Positions 13,318 to 26,439 of a stretch of 64,000 bases of DNA are shown in pieces. How positions within the stretch are numbered: position 1 is the stretch's first letter; each line of letters starts with the position of its first letter. The DNA is taken from positions 25,012,367-25,076,366 of the forward strand of contig CM049308.1 in assembly GCA_026874595.1 (NCBI GenBank), read 5' to 3'. The stretch comes from Sipunculus nudus. Taxonomy: Eukaryota > Annelida > Sipuncula > Golfingiida > Sipunculidae. The notes below the pieces were generated by a model. The model worked only from the letters and a program-made list of their open reading frames with translations. It did no database searches and was not told where the DNA came from. Position numbers and translations under genes: made by a program.

Positions 13318-13659
13318 GGTCAAAATAAAAAAAAGGTATGGTTCTCAGGCACTTTCTTTCTGAAAACAATGCGGGCGGGCGGTTTTTTTTTTTTATTTTT
13401 TAATTTTTTGTATGTTTCGATAAAAATGTCAAATGATCAGGGAAAAGCATGATAAATACAAATTTATTTTGCTAAACAAGTAAAAGCACTACATAACAAA
13501 GGAAACTGTATGGTTTTATCTTCTTGAAAGAAATGTCCGAGCGGCTGCATCTCAAAATTGGTAAGTTTCTTTTGAAAATCAAAATAAAAATTTTTGATGC
13601 GGGGGTTTAAAATCGACGCGGGCGGTGCCTGAGAACCATACCTTTTATTTTTTTTGGCC
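13318..13659. mobile_element. PIF/Harbinger-type MITE, 342 bp, unit 1
   Basis: The terminal inverted repeats are about 35 bp: the left end reads GGTCAAAATA... and includes GGTATGGTTCTCAGGCAC, and its reverse complement closes the element and ends in GGCC. It is flanked by TAA on both sides (13315-13317 and 13660-13662). TWA target duplications with GG-starting ends are typical of PIF/Harbinger and Tourist-like MITEs. There is no coding capacity. A third copy is at 51598-51895. Confidence 0.75.
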
Positions 13660-13855
13660 TAACAAAATTTAGGCTGACATATTTTCATAATGAACAGATT
13701 TGCACTAGATGTTTGAAAATCTAAATAAAAATTTTTGATGCGGGGGTTTAAAATCGATGCGGGCGGTGCCTGAGAACCATACCTTTTATTTTTTTTGGCC
13801 TAACAAAATTTAGGCTGACATATTTTCATAATGAACAGATTTGTACTAGATGTTT
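13574..13855. repeat. 141-bp direct duplication of the MITE right end, unit 1
   Basis: Two adjacent 141-bp copies (13574-13714 and 13715-13855) contain the MITE's right terminal repeat plus about 55 bp of flanking DNA. They differ at a few positions, for example GACGC versus GATGC and GCACTAG versus GTACTAG, so this duplication is older than the 8,860-bp one, which carries it in both units (22434-22715). Confidence 0.9.
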
Positions 13856-16249
13856 ATTTTGACCATGACCTAAATCCCAGGGTACCCTCCGTAGCCGTAT
13901 CCCCATTATCGCTCAGTTGCGATCGTCGGGGGAAGGCTGTCAGTGATCTCAGCGATAGCAAACATCTCTACATGTATATCTCAAAACAGCATTTCAATAA
14001 TTGTACGAATCTTCCATTTGATTAGGAAACTATTTGTTTGTGTTTGGCAATGTGTGTCATTATAAAACTTTCTTTCTCGTTTATATTTTATAGGATACAT
14101 TTGACATATTTAAACTCGAAATTTCTTTGTAAATGAAAAACTTTTGATGAAAAAATCAGTCGATAATTTTTAAATCAAACAGTTTTAAAATATGTTTAAA
14201 ACTATCAATGTATTTTGTACATCTACATTTGCGCTCGGTTTTGTTGTGCTGTTTCGAAAAGATTTTAATTTTTCATACAGTTGAGCTTCTCTATTTGCCA
14301 AAATGGCTACGCTTGAAATCATGTTGAAATAATATGTTCAAATAACCAAAGGCGCAGTCAAACGACCAGTTACGACTAGTTATGTTCTGCAAATTTCGGC
14401 CTCCCATATCCGACACTCATACACAAATGTCAATCGTGTATTGGGAAAAGAGATGGAATGTCGATCGGGTCAACGTTAGAGCGAATTAAATACCCTTCTC
14501 GGGGTGGTCCCTCTTACTGTCCCCTGTCCTCTCCCTCAGCCCCAGATCAGACACCTATACAAAAAGGTACACAGAATAAACCTTGTGTAAGTGCACCTCG
14601 CTGATCTGTTCAAACTAGCTAATAATTAAGCTGATATTTATTTCCCTAAGGATCTAATTAACTTATGCGGATTACAGGCACGCCACACTCCATAAAGGTT
14701 ACCTGACCCCCGTACACTTTGATTAAAGCGGGCGGAAGGACAATGGTAATTTGGTAATAAGATCTTATTGTTACCGAAGGTCAGAGTAACCCTGCGTGCT
14801 TGGATAACCTCATCTCCCATCAATAGATTGTAGAGTTACCACCAGTGCAACATTATATGTAATATACACAAATCTTAGAATTGACTGAAAATGATCTATT
14901 GTGTCTGGTTTTGCTTCCAGCTATAATTTACGGATAAGGGCGCGGTAACCCCCGGAGGGTTTCTCCGGCTTCTGCTGAGAAGATAGACGAGTCTAACTCC
15001 CTCCGCAGATAGATTCTCACAATGAGACTGTCCTCTGAGTGCTTCCCTATTGTATATCCGTGCCTTAACGAAACCAAACAAAAAAAAATCGGAATTATGG
15101 CTATCCGCTTGTAATAATTAATTACCTAACAATATCAGGAAACACTTATACGATCATGAAATTTCATTGAAATTTCAAACACAAATACAATTTATTATAA
15201 ACACTATTCTGTAACAACGCCATGTATTTTTTTTGTCTGTTATTTGTTTGTTTGTCTACAAAATGTAAAGATTATTTTTTTAAGTATAGGATATTTAGAT
15301 CAAGAAGATTTCATTTTATTTTCAAGATTCCGCTGCGTCCTAATTCATGGTCATTTTCATCTGTTTGTTGTTTTTGACGTTGAGTAAACCAGGGAGGAAT
15401 GATATAAAACCTAGATAGCAATCAAAGAATGCATACTTCCGCAAACATTCTGGATCACCAGATCGGGAATCTTACAAGGTTCCTGATTATTCCTGATGTT
15501 TAGTGTATAAGGAGACGTATGAATCAAAGCTGAGTTTAACGACTCCATGACAAATGCGCATAAAGCAATTTCCAACAAGACAAAATGGCTACAACATAAA
15601 TGCCTACAATCTTAATGAGAAAATCTTAATGAGAACAGTTATCTAGACACATTTTTAATAGATTTAGTGGGAAGCAAGAATTAAATGCAATGTTAAATTT
15701 AAATGACTAGCTGTACACCCGTAATTGTTACATTTACGACCAGTTGCATCCGCTACGTATGCAAATTGGCAGGCCCCGTGACTAGTTTCGAGAAACTGGG
15801 TAAAATAAAACTGTCAGGGTTCAACATGGGCACAGGGATGCAACACGAAGGTACAACATGGACAGCAAGCAGCCAGGCGATTATATGCTGGTATTTACAG
15901 AGAGATCTAGAGTTTGGTGGCACTGCCATGCATGGGGCATGCATCGACAAGGTTTAAACCGGAAAAACGCTTTTTTTACGACGCCCAAATCCTCAAATTA
16001 TAGTAGGAATTGTGAAAAACAAGTACTGTAGAGGTAAAGCCTGCCCAGTGGATGTGCTGCATATTTTTTATATAACTCTGCACCTCAGGTATATATTTAG
16101 TGGAAAGTGTGGTTAAATATATAAGGGCTTGGTACAAATCAGATATATTAAAGCGGATTATGAAACCTAACTTAATCGGACCACTTATTCTTGTTACAAC
16201 CATCTATAATCGCATTGATTCTTACCAGAACTATTATATCGGATTAATT

Positions 16250-16407
16250 ACACACACACACACACGCACACACACATACATTTTTATATATGTATATATA
16301 TATATATGCAGGTTTATCATTTAATATATCATCAGACCATTTTCTTGATATATATGTATATGTATGCATTAATATATATATATTTATTATATATATATAT
16401 ATATATA
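16250..16407. repeat. CA and TA dinucleotide tracts, unit 1
   Basis: A CACACA run passes into interrupted TATATG/TATA tracts. The same arrangement recurs at 25110-25267 in unit 2 with no length change. Confidence 0.9.
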
Positions 16408-17225
16408 TCCAAAAAAATGGATAATTTGCAAGAAAGTAAAAACAAAATAAAAAAATACTACATCTTACAAAATATCGCATTCTTTTTATATATTTCATAC
16501 ATAAAACAGCACATATTTGGTCTTTAAGTCCATCTTGTAAATTCTTAGTCATTTCTGCTTATGTGTAGCAAACAGAAGCAAATACTATACCATTGGGTCA
16601 CATCTAAAGGATAAACAGTCAGGTCTGGCCCTGATGCCAAAGATTGGCTGGAAAATGTGACCAGCACGTGACTCAGATTGTATGCGCGGTTACAAGGTTA
16701 TCTGCTACACTTAAAGTTAGATGTAGGCTTCTTGGATCAAACTGGAGCACAGGGTCACAACATTTTTAACATTAATCAATTTCGTTATGTCAAACAGCGT
16801 TAGATAAAAACTACCATAAACTACCAGGTATGCATTTTATTCCAAAATAAATTTAGGGGACTAAAAAGTACGTTGTCTCCACTCCTGAAAAAAGTGAGGG
16901 GGACATATCTTCTCGTCTCCTCTGAAACAAGGGTCATGGCTATGTAATCATATATTTAGTAATTAATATTGATATCATATCAGATGAAAATAGCATGAGA
17001 ATAAAGTGATATACAGTATATAACCTTATTACATTGATTAATAATCATAAATCCTAACCAAAACAGTCTACTTCTGAAACTGTGTTGATAAAAATCAGTC
17101 AGAATTTTCTATTATAAGACTGTCTTATATATATACCTACAGTAAAATCATATGGAACGGAGATATTTTTATTACATGTATTATAATTATTATTTTGATG
17201 GTGATGATTATGATAACATTATGGA

Positions 17226-17264
17226 TGATGATGATAATAATAATAATAATAATAATAATTATTA

Positions 17265-17316
<52 letters not shown>
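17226..17316. repeat. (GAT/AAT/ATT)n microsatellite in unit 2
   Basis: Same trinucleotide run and same length as at 8366-8456. It is notable that this long, slippage-prone tract has not changed length between the copies. Confidence 0.95.
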
Positions 17317-19354
17317 ACTGGCCATAAATATTGGAAATTCTGGAAAGCAAAACAATATTTTTCTAATAAAGAAATTGAGTTTTTGTGTGTGTGCTTTCCC
17401 ATTTTTGCACTCCGAATTAATGTTTTATGTGCTTGAATTTCTATTTTCATTTCAGCTCCGTATGATCATTACCATTTCATCGAACTCTTGCACAGAGTTG
17501 ACCAGACGCATGAAAGCCCAGAAGCAATAGGCTAATTAACGGGCCCCTAATTGGATCAGCTAGAACTGTAATACCGGTAAACCATAATTATGTAAGATTC
17601 TTTATTCTGCACACGGACAACGTGTGATATCGCGGGTCACACGCTTGGTGGGTATGTATGTGACACCGACAGGCAAACACCGTGTTTTCCACGCCTGATT
17701 CAATTCATGACTGCGACCTGTCGCAAACAAAAGTTTCTTGAATTATGTATGCACTCTTCACACACAAACGTCAGCATATGCTTACTTGTAGTTCGCACCG
17801 TTCTTTATGTATTAGTAGAAAGAACCTACATTTGACGTACTATATGTACTAAACATAGACCACATTTATGTTTCAACACGCAAATTAAATGTTAAAGTTT
17901 ATCATCGCATTTGTTTTAATCAACAGCATTTTTGGAAGAATTCCAGGTTGTATAATATTGTAGTATTAATTAATGCGATATTTCAAATGATATTAGTATT
18001 ATTTTTAATATTCTTGTTACACATTGAATTGTTCCTTCGTGGTTTCATAAATTAAAATATATTCGGTGTGGTTAAAGTATGTGATATTCATTTAAAACTT
18101 TATTTTTCTTTTGAGATCCTAGGAACTGGTTGCATATTTTTTTCGAAATGTCTGCACTTGTGTATGTCTGATATATTCGTTCTATTCTGTCTAATGAGAC
18201 ATAGCTTACAAGAAGGACATTCATGAATATTCCACCTGAGCCAAATCCAAATAAAATCTAAGAATTATAATATTAACAAAGGTCTTATTCTATTGTAATT
18301 TTTGTTGCAAAATTTGAAATAACGTAGCATTCCTTGTGATTTTGAAGAAAAAAATACTTATAGCGGGTTCAGGCTGGAGCTTCCATATCCGGCAGGCTTT
18401 CAGAATGAACTGAGCTGCCGTAAATAATTAGAATTATACACTGTCGCAAAATAAAATGACAACTAGGGGGTTAAAGTAAAACATGATGACGCCATGGTTA
18501 TCCTTTATTTATGTGAAGTGTTAACAATGTCGTGACGTTTGCAGATTCTTATGTCGTTATTGTTAATTGATTGGAAGACTGGTCGATATTTTTCATCGAC
18601 TTGCGACCACATCGCACCCGGCCTGCGTCATCAATGGCTAATTAACTGAAGAAACCAGAGCAATCAAATTATGCCCCATGTCTAAAGCTATGACCTGTGG
18701 CGAGTTGGTGGTGGCTTTTTTCCTCACGCACGCGAGATTGCCATCCTATATATGTCCGGAAAACTACGGTTAAATTAAAGTGGTTGTTCATAGGTCGAAA
18801 TAAACATTAACTGCCTTCTTTTTATTGTGTCGTTAAACATTGATCCATCTAGCTCTTTACACATTTTTGCCATAAACTGCCAATGTTAATTCTCATTTAT
18901 TTCCCAGCAATGTCCATGTACATACCTACCTTGTAATCCTTTCAGCATTTAAGGGTTACGCGTCTGTATCTTTAATTTAACAACCACGTGCTTTTGACAT
19001 TTACGACATGCACTCTCATTTTCTCATTACCAAGAGCAAACGTATCATTTTACGTCTCCCAAGTCATTCGATTTTACGACACTGATTTAGCATGCTTACA
19101 CCAACCGACATTTTAACATTTGCATACATATACACTGCAAACAGCATTACTGACAGCAACTTATCCCTGTGTACATTTTCACTCCCATAACTTTCTTGTA
19201 TCTATTTTGCGACATATATATCTTTTGCACTTTGTACATGTAAACCACGAATATCACAAATAACAGTCACGCAATATTTCACACCTACTTACATATAGAA
19301 ATTTTGAATTTTTAGGTTAGTATGTTTTCGACAATTTATACAGTATCTACTTAC

Positions 19355-19435
19355 CGTTTTCTCCTTTCAATATCCACGGGGTCACGTGTATAATGTCACA
19401 CACAGTTAATCCTAGTGTTTTCTCCGTGGTTGTTT
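19355..19435 (-). promoter_or_regulatory. Candidate TATA promoter and first exon, unit 2
   Basis: Exact duplicate of the arrangement at 10495-10575: a minus-strand TATATA at about 19461-19468 and a GTAAGTAG donor after 19355. If the unit-1 version is a real first exon, this is a second, alternative promoter further upstream. Confidence 0.22.
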
Positions 19436-20417
19436 CTCCGACGGCTCACTCAGGTTGACACATATATAGGATCCTATATGATTTTTATAATGTACGGGAG
19501 ATTTCACATGATCAAACAGTAACTCCTAGCTGCCGGTATGGTAGAGTTGCCGGGTTGCTTTGCTGTGTGGTGTATATCGCTTAGCAAGGACAGAGTCCCT
19601 TGTCATGTTAGTCCGTATAAATTGAAAATGGTTAACTACAGCAGACACTGCGCGCTACTGCGGTACGTCTCAGTATAGGGATTCTATGGTACGCGACAGA
19701 TTAAGCGTCTTGCAGTCGAGCCGGGTTCCTAATACAATACAGTACAACGGCGTATCACACGGGCGTATTGTCGTATAATAGTGCACCTTAGTTACTTCAC
19801 AAATGTATCAATAATTGTGCGCAATATCTGCACTGATAGGAAAAACGCACGGCTGACTGGAACAAACGATCCACACCCAAGCAAGCTGTGCTTGTGACTG
19901 CAGCAGCACCTGACAGCAGCCGTGTCCACTTCACAGACTCGGTAGCGATTCGCACCTGTGCTTTTTACAGAACCGCAAACACAGTTGTAATTACCTTAAG
20001 GTGTGGTGCTCGCCAAATCTACCTTGTTTATACACATATGGAATCGTCGACCCCGGTGCCTCCACGGCCTATACAATATTAAACGTGTTGGCTACATATG
20101 AATTTGGCGGCGACCCAAATCGGCCCAAGTAGACTGATCAATAGATTGAGGTATTCGTGTTCGGCCGTTGCCTAGATCAACTGCGGTACACACGTTTGTT
20201 GTGATTGCGCCCCACTGTAGCTTTAGGGACCCACCGCTGTATAAACTGATCGTCAAAAAAGTGTAGCGCCGGGGCTAGTCGCGGGGCTAATCCACTGTAC
20301 GCTTGATCGCTTCGAGTGACGTCATCGGCTCAAACCGATCGACCACCAGAACATTAGAAGATATTTTATTTAGTTTAATAATTTATATGGCACATCTATA
20401 TATGATGCATTATCACA

Positions 20418-20420
<3 letters not shown>

Positions 20421-20463
<43 letters not shown>
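20421..20463. repeat. (AT)n tract, 43 nt, unit 2
   Basis: AT run, 4 nt longer than its unit-1 counterpart at 11561-11599. Confidence 0.95.
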
Positions 20464-20470
<7 letters not shown>

Positions 20471-20615
20471 ATTGTGTGATGGTTATACTAATTTCTACAT
20501 ATATGGGATAAAAGTAATTAACTTAACGCACGTGCAGAAACATTCTTTTAAAAATTTTCATGCTATCGTGAAAAGCAAATATGCTATGCTTCATAGGAAA
20601 GTTTGAAGCATGGTG

Positions 20616-20617
<2 letters not shown>

Positions 20618-20679
<62 letters not shown>
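20618..20679. repeat. (AT)n tract, 62 nt, unit 2
   Basis: AT run, 4 nt shorter than its unit-1 counterpart at 11754-11819. Confidence 0.95.
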
Positions 20680-20682
<3 letters not shown>

Positions 20683-20747
20683 CTATATTGTTGTAATGAA
20701 GTGTTGTTTCCATTAATAATAATAATTCCAAGTAATTTCATACATAT

Positions 20748-21716
20748 ATGCAGTACGTATGCCAATATACGTATGTAGCACGTTTCTTTCACTTGCTGTG
20801 GCGACGGAAAACGCATCCGTATGGTAAAGGACAGGGAATCCCAAAATTTGACGTCAGTGATGGGGTATTCATCTGGAAGATAACTTCTCTACTCATACAG
20901 CTTTATACTTTATCTACGATTTCGCTGCAAAAATACTGTATACGCGCATATGGAATGCTAGCTTTTAGCTACCATTTTATATATGCTTATGGTTAGGAAA
21001 ACCTATTCCACGTGCGTTTGCATTTGGATTTCATCCAGATCCCGGATTTTGCCCTGAATTGATTGGCTTGTACACATGTGACTTCATGGACTGAATTTTA
21101 TCAACAACTCAGATCTCGTAATGCATCTTGTTTTTATCATCTGCTGAAAATTCGGGACTAACAGTGGCAGAAATACTGTGCTTTTACTGAGATCTAGAAT
21201 TTTTAGTCACAGGGGATTTCCCAGTGTGTGACGTCACTGCCGAGTTCAGTGCTCATAGATGTGCCAACAGTTTTTGAACAAATCACACAACCTCATGTTT
21301 TTAGTGGAAAATATATAGAAAAAATTTAAATTCTCAAGAAATTGGGCTCATTTTATGTAAAATCTATATTAATATTTTTTGTTCATAACCAATTATGTTA
21401 TATGATAATATAATGAGATTTAAAATACGTTTGCTTGATCTTATATGTCGTACGTTTGCAAATACGGTACGTATGCGTATGCAGCTAGAAAACGGTGATT
21501 CTATTAATGCATATGCACACGCAGTACGTATGCAGCAAACACGTGGATATAGCAAAGTGCGCATAATTTGAGAAGTCATCCATCAGAGGAATACCCTACC
21601 ATTGAAGTCAAAGTGTTGAATTCCTCCACCCGTTACCATGCGTATACAAATCAGTGAGCGATCGAAACATGCTGCATATGCATGCATGTATATGAATGTA
21701 CGTACTGCATACGCAT
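20748..21716. mobile_element. Foldback-type element, unit 2 copy
   Basis: Duplicate of the element at 11888-12856, carried along in the 8,860-bp duplication rather than independently inserted. Confidence 0.6.
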
Positions 21717-22177
21717 TTATGGAATCATTCTATTGAGAACATAATGTGTCCGATTGCAAACTGCATACGCATAAAATAAATGCAAACTTTAGAGGAAACA
21801 ATCATCTTTGCGTGAATACCCATAATTCAACCGTCATTCACAAAAAAAAACATACAGACACGAGTCAAAACATAATCTCCTTGGCTAGAGTTATAAAAAG
21901 CTTATATGATGCTTTCTTGAAGAGAACGAATGCGATCCTTCTAGCCGTAATACCAATTTTTTTTCGAGCATACTTGTGAGCAATGTTTGTTTTCGTGTAT
22001 TGTCCACGTGTTCTTACAACATTATTCACAATAATTTATGTTAAACCCCCGATAGCCCCGATATTTTAACTGTATCCCTTTTACATCACGACACTCTTCG
22101 ACCTCCAGTTCCGGCTTCATTAGCCTTCCCCCTTAGAGAGGCGAGGCTTCTAGGCGTTGGTGATTTTGTTCCCATAA

Positions 22178-22519
22178 GGTCAAAATAAAAAAAAGGTATG
22201 GTTCTCAGGCACTTTCTTTCTGAAAACAATGCGGGCGGGCGGTTTTTTTTTTTTATTTTTTAATTTTTTGTATGTTTCGATAAAAATGTCAAATGATCAG
22301 GGAAAAGCATGATAAATACAAATTTATTTTGCTAAACAAGTAAAAGCACTACATAACAAAGGAAACTGTATGGTTTTATCTTCTTGAAAGAAATGTCCGA
22401 GCGGCTGCATCTCAAAATTGGTAAGTTTCTTTTGAAAATCAAAATAAAAATTTTTGATGCGGGGGTTTAAAATCGACGCGGGCGGTGCCTGAGAACCATA
22501 CCTTTTATTTTTTTTGGCC
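22178..22519. mobile_element. PIF/Harbinger-type MITE, unit 2 copy
   Basis: Duplicate of 13318-13659, with the same TAA flanks and the same 141-bp partial duplication of its right end. Confidence 0.75.
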
Positions 22520-25109
22520 TAACAAAATTTAGGCTGACATATTTTCATAATGAACAGATTTGCACTAGATGTTTGAAAATCTAAATAAAAATTTTTGATG
22601 CGGGGGTTTAAAATCGATGCGGGCGGTGCCTGAGAACCATACCTTTTATTTTTTTTGGCCTAACAAAATTTAGGCTGACATATTTTCATAATGAACAGAT
22701 TTGTACTAGATGTTTATTTTGACCATGACCTAAATCCCAGGGTACCCTCCGTAGCCGTATCCCCATTATCGCTCAGTTGCGATCGTCGGGGGAAGGCTGT
22801 CAGTGATCTCAGCGATAGCAAACATCTCTACATGTATATCTCAAAACAGCATTTCAATAATTGTACGAATCTTCCATTTGATTAGGAAACTATTTGTTTG
22901 TGTTTGGCAATGTGTGTCATTATAAAACTTTCTTTCTCGTTTATATTTTATAGGATACATTTGACATATTTAAACTCGAAATTTCTTTGTAAATGAAAAA
23001 CTTTTGATGAAAAAATCAGTCGATAATTTTTAAATCAAACAGTTTTAAAATATGTTTAAAACTATCAATGTATTTTGTACATCTACATTTGCGCTCGGTT
23101 TTGTTGTGCTGTTTCGAAAAGATTTTAATTTTTCATACAGTTGAGCTTCTCTATTTGCCAAAATGGCTACGCTTGAAATCATGTTGAAATAATATGTTCA
23201 AATAACCAAAGGCGCAGTCAAACGACCAGTTACGACTAGTTATGTTCTGCAAATTTCGGCCTCCCATATCCGACACTCATACACAAATGTCAATCGTGTA
23301 TTGGGAAAAGAGATGGAATGTCGATCGGGTCAACGTTAGAGCGAATTAAATACCCTTCTCGGGGTGGTCCCTCTTACTGTCCCCTGTCCTCTCCCTCAGC
23401 CCCAGATCAGACACCTATACAAAAAGGTACACAGAATAAACCTTGTGTAAGTGCACCTCGCTGATCTGTTCAAACTAGCTAATAATTAAGCTGATATTTA
23501 TTTCCCTAAGGATCTAATTAACTTATGCGGATTACAGGCACGCCACACTCCATAAAGGTTACCTGACCCCCGTACACTTTGATTAAAGCGGGCGGAAGGA
23601 CAATGGTAATTTGGTAATAAGATCTTATTGTTACCGAAGGTCAGAGTAACCCTGCGTGCTTGGATAACCTCATCTCCCATCAATAGATTGTAGAGTTACC
23701 ACCAGTGCAACATTATATGTAATATACACAAATCTTAGAATTGACTGAAAATGATCTATTGTGTCTGGTTTTGCTTCCAGCTATAATTTACGGATAAGGG
23801 CGCGGTAACCCCCGGAGGGTTTCTCCGGCTTCTGCTGAGAAGATAGACGAGTCTAACTCCCTCCGCAGATAGATTCTCACAATGAGACTGTCCTCTGAGT
23901 GCTTCCCTATTGTATATCCGTGCCTTAACGAAACCAAACAAAAAAAAATCGGAATTATGGCTATCCGCTTGTAATAATTAATTACCTAACAATATCAGGA
24001 AACACTTATACGATCATGAAATTTCATTGAAATTTCAAACACAAATACAATTTATTATAAACACTATTCTGTAACAACGCCATGTATTTTTTTTGTCTGT
24101 TATTTGTTTGTTTGTCTACAAAATGTAAAGATTATTTTTTTAAGTATAGGATATTTAGATCAAGAAGATTTCATTTTATTTTCAAGATTCCGCTGCGTCC
24201 TAATTCATGGTCATTTTCATCTGTTTGTTGTTTTTGACGTTGAGTAAACCAGGGAGGAATGATATAAAACCTAGATAGCAATCAAAGAATGCATACTTCC
24301 GCAAACATTCTGGATCACCAGATCGGGAATCTTACAAGGTTCCTGATTATTCCTGATGTTTAGTGTATAAGGAGACGTATGAATCAAAGCTGAGTTTAAC
24401 GACTCCATGACAAATGCGCATAAAGCAATTTCCAACAAGACAAAATGGCTACAACATAAATGCCTACAATCTTAATGAGAAAATCTTAATGAGAACAGTT
24501 ATCTAGACACATTTTTAATAGATTTAGTGGGAAGCAAGAATTAAATGCAATGTTAAATTTAAATGACTAGCTGTACACCCGTAATTGTTACATTTACGAC
24601 CAGTTGCATCCGCTACGTATGCAAATTGGCAGGCCCCGTGACTAGTTTCGAGAAACTGGGTAAAATAAAACTGTCAGGGTTCAACATGGGCACAGGGATG
24701 CAACACGAAGGTACAACATGGACAGCAAGCAGCCAGGCGATTATATGCTGGTATTTACAGAGAGATCTAGAGTTTGGTGGCACTGCCATGCATGGGGCAT
24801 GCATCGACAAGGTTTAAACCGGAAAAACGCTTTTTTTACGACGCCCAAATCCTCAAATTATAGTAGGAATTGTGAAAAACAAGTACTGTAGAGGTAAAGC
24901 CTGCCCAGTGGATGTGCTGCATATTTTTTATATAACTCTGCACCTCAGGTATATATTTAGTGGAAAGTGTGGTTAAATATATAAGGGCTTGGTACAAATC
25001 AGATATATTAAAGCGGATTATGAAACCTAACTTAATCGGACCACTTATTCTTGTTACAACCATCTATAATCGCATTGATTCTTACCAGAACTATTATATC
25101 GGATTAATT

Positions 25110-25267
25110 ACACACACACACACACGCACACACACATACATTTTTATATATGTATATATATATATATGCAGGTTTATCATTTAATATATCATCAGACCAT
25201 TTTCTTGATATATATGTATATGTATGCATTAATATATATATATTTATTATATATATATATATATATA
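25110..25267. repeat. CA and TA dinucleotide tracts, unit 2
   Basis: Duplicate of the tracts at 16250-16407. Confidence 0.9.
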
Positions 25268-25656
25268 TCCAAAAAAATGGATAATTTGCAAGAAAGTAAA
25301 AACAAAATAAAAAAATACTACATCTTACAAAATATCGCATTCTTTTTATATATTTCATACATAAAACAGCACATATTTGGTCTTTAAGTCCATCTTGTAA
25401 ATTCTTAGTCATTTCTGCTTATGTGTAGCAAACAGAAGCAAATACTATACCATTGGGTCACATCTAAAGGATAAACAGTCAGGTCTGGCCCTGATGCCAA
25501 AGATTGGCTGGAAAATGTGACCAGCACGTGACTCAGATTGTATGCGCGGTTACAAGGTTATCTGCTACACTTAAAGTTAGATGTAGGCTTCTTGGATCAA
25601 ACTGGAGCACAGGGTCACAACATTTTTAACATTAATCAATTTCGTTATGTCAAACA

Positions 25657-26439
25657 TAAGCTAGGTATAAAAATTCATACATCTATGCACAAACACTTTA
25701 GATGAGAGGTTTTTCCGGAAACAGTGATCCCAACTAAAGCATGTGGCATAATTCTCTAATGTAAAGATTGAAATGTGCAAACATTATCAGATGTTTTATT
25801 ATATTGTCAAAACCTCAACAAGTTTGTAAAAGCCTGAATCTGAGAGAAGGTATGTTATAATGTTATACATGTGCACCAGGGTTTGTTTAACCAGGTAATG
25901 TAGCATCCTTTGAAAATCACAGAATTTAAAATTAATCCATAAATTCTTTCAAATGCATATATGAAAACATATGGTGCATATCATTTAAAAACTATTCTGA
26001 TGGTATTTACATGTATACTTATGAAATTCGTGTTCATTTGTAATATTTTTTTAAAATTAATTCTCAGAAAGGTACACGATTTGAAGCATCCAGTAACAAT
26101 AAGCTACCCTTTTCTGGGCTTTTTTTTATCTATCATATTTCTTTCTAATTTTAATATATAAAAAGATTGATTCAATAAAATATATTATATATCATCTTCG
26201 AACATTTTGGAAGAAAAATTAAAAAAAAAATTATTTTGTGATATTATCAAGTCTGATATCAGCCCACTACAGAGTGATTTGCTGTCACTGGCTGCTCAAA
26301 ATTATTCCCTTTCAATTTTTTTAATTAAAAATTTTCAAAATGATGAGAATTTTATATTTTTATACGGATCACCCCTAAAATTAAATTAATTGACCCTTGT
26401 ATCGTTGCCGAGCTATCCTTAAAATTTCAGGTAATCCGT
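25657..26439. other. Unique AT-rich DNA after the duplication
   Basis: No gene, RNA or clear repeat seen. Open frames at about 25961-26389 are hydrophobic and Lys/Phe/Asn-rich, as expected of AT-rich non-coding DNA. Confidence 0.5.

Larger units (their letters stand above)
7934..16793. repeat. Tandem duplication, unit 1 (8,860 bp)
   Basis: First copy of an 8,860-bp head-to-tail duplication. It begins within ACAGCGTTAGATAAAAACT at 7934 and everything up to 16793 recurs at a constant offset of +8,860. The trinucleotide ACA is shared at the start, the central junction and the end (7934-7936, 16794-16796, 25654-25656), a 3-bp microhomology. Comparing line by line by eye I found differences only in two AT tracts. 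The unit contains an ATT microsatellite, a possible promoter and first exon near 10.5 kb, a foldback element, a PIF/Harbinger MITE and CA/TA microsatellites. No convincing coding gene is visible. Near-identity means a very recent duplication or an assembly artefact. Confidence 0.97.
16794..25656. repeat. Tandem duplication, unit 2 (8,860 bp plus shared ACA)
   Basis: Second copy of the unit described at 7934-16793, in the same orientation and directly adjacent. Homology to unit 1 ends after ACA at 25656; unit 1 then reads GCGT (the start of unit 2) while unit 2 reads TAAG (unique DNA). Open frames, MITE, foldback element and microsatellites all recur at +8,860. Confidence 0.97.

Noticed and set aside
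15703-16203. Frames of 84, 65 and 75 codons in both units
   Set aside because: They overlap on opposite strands and show no recognisable domain; the second copy is not independent evidence.
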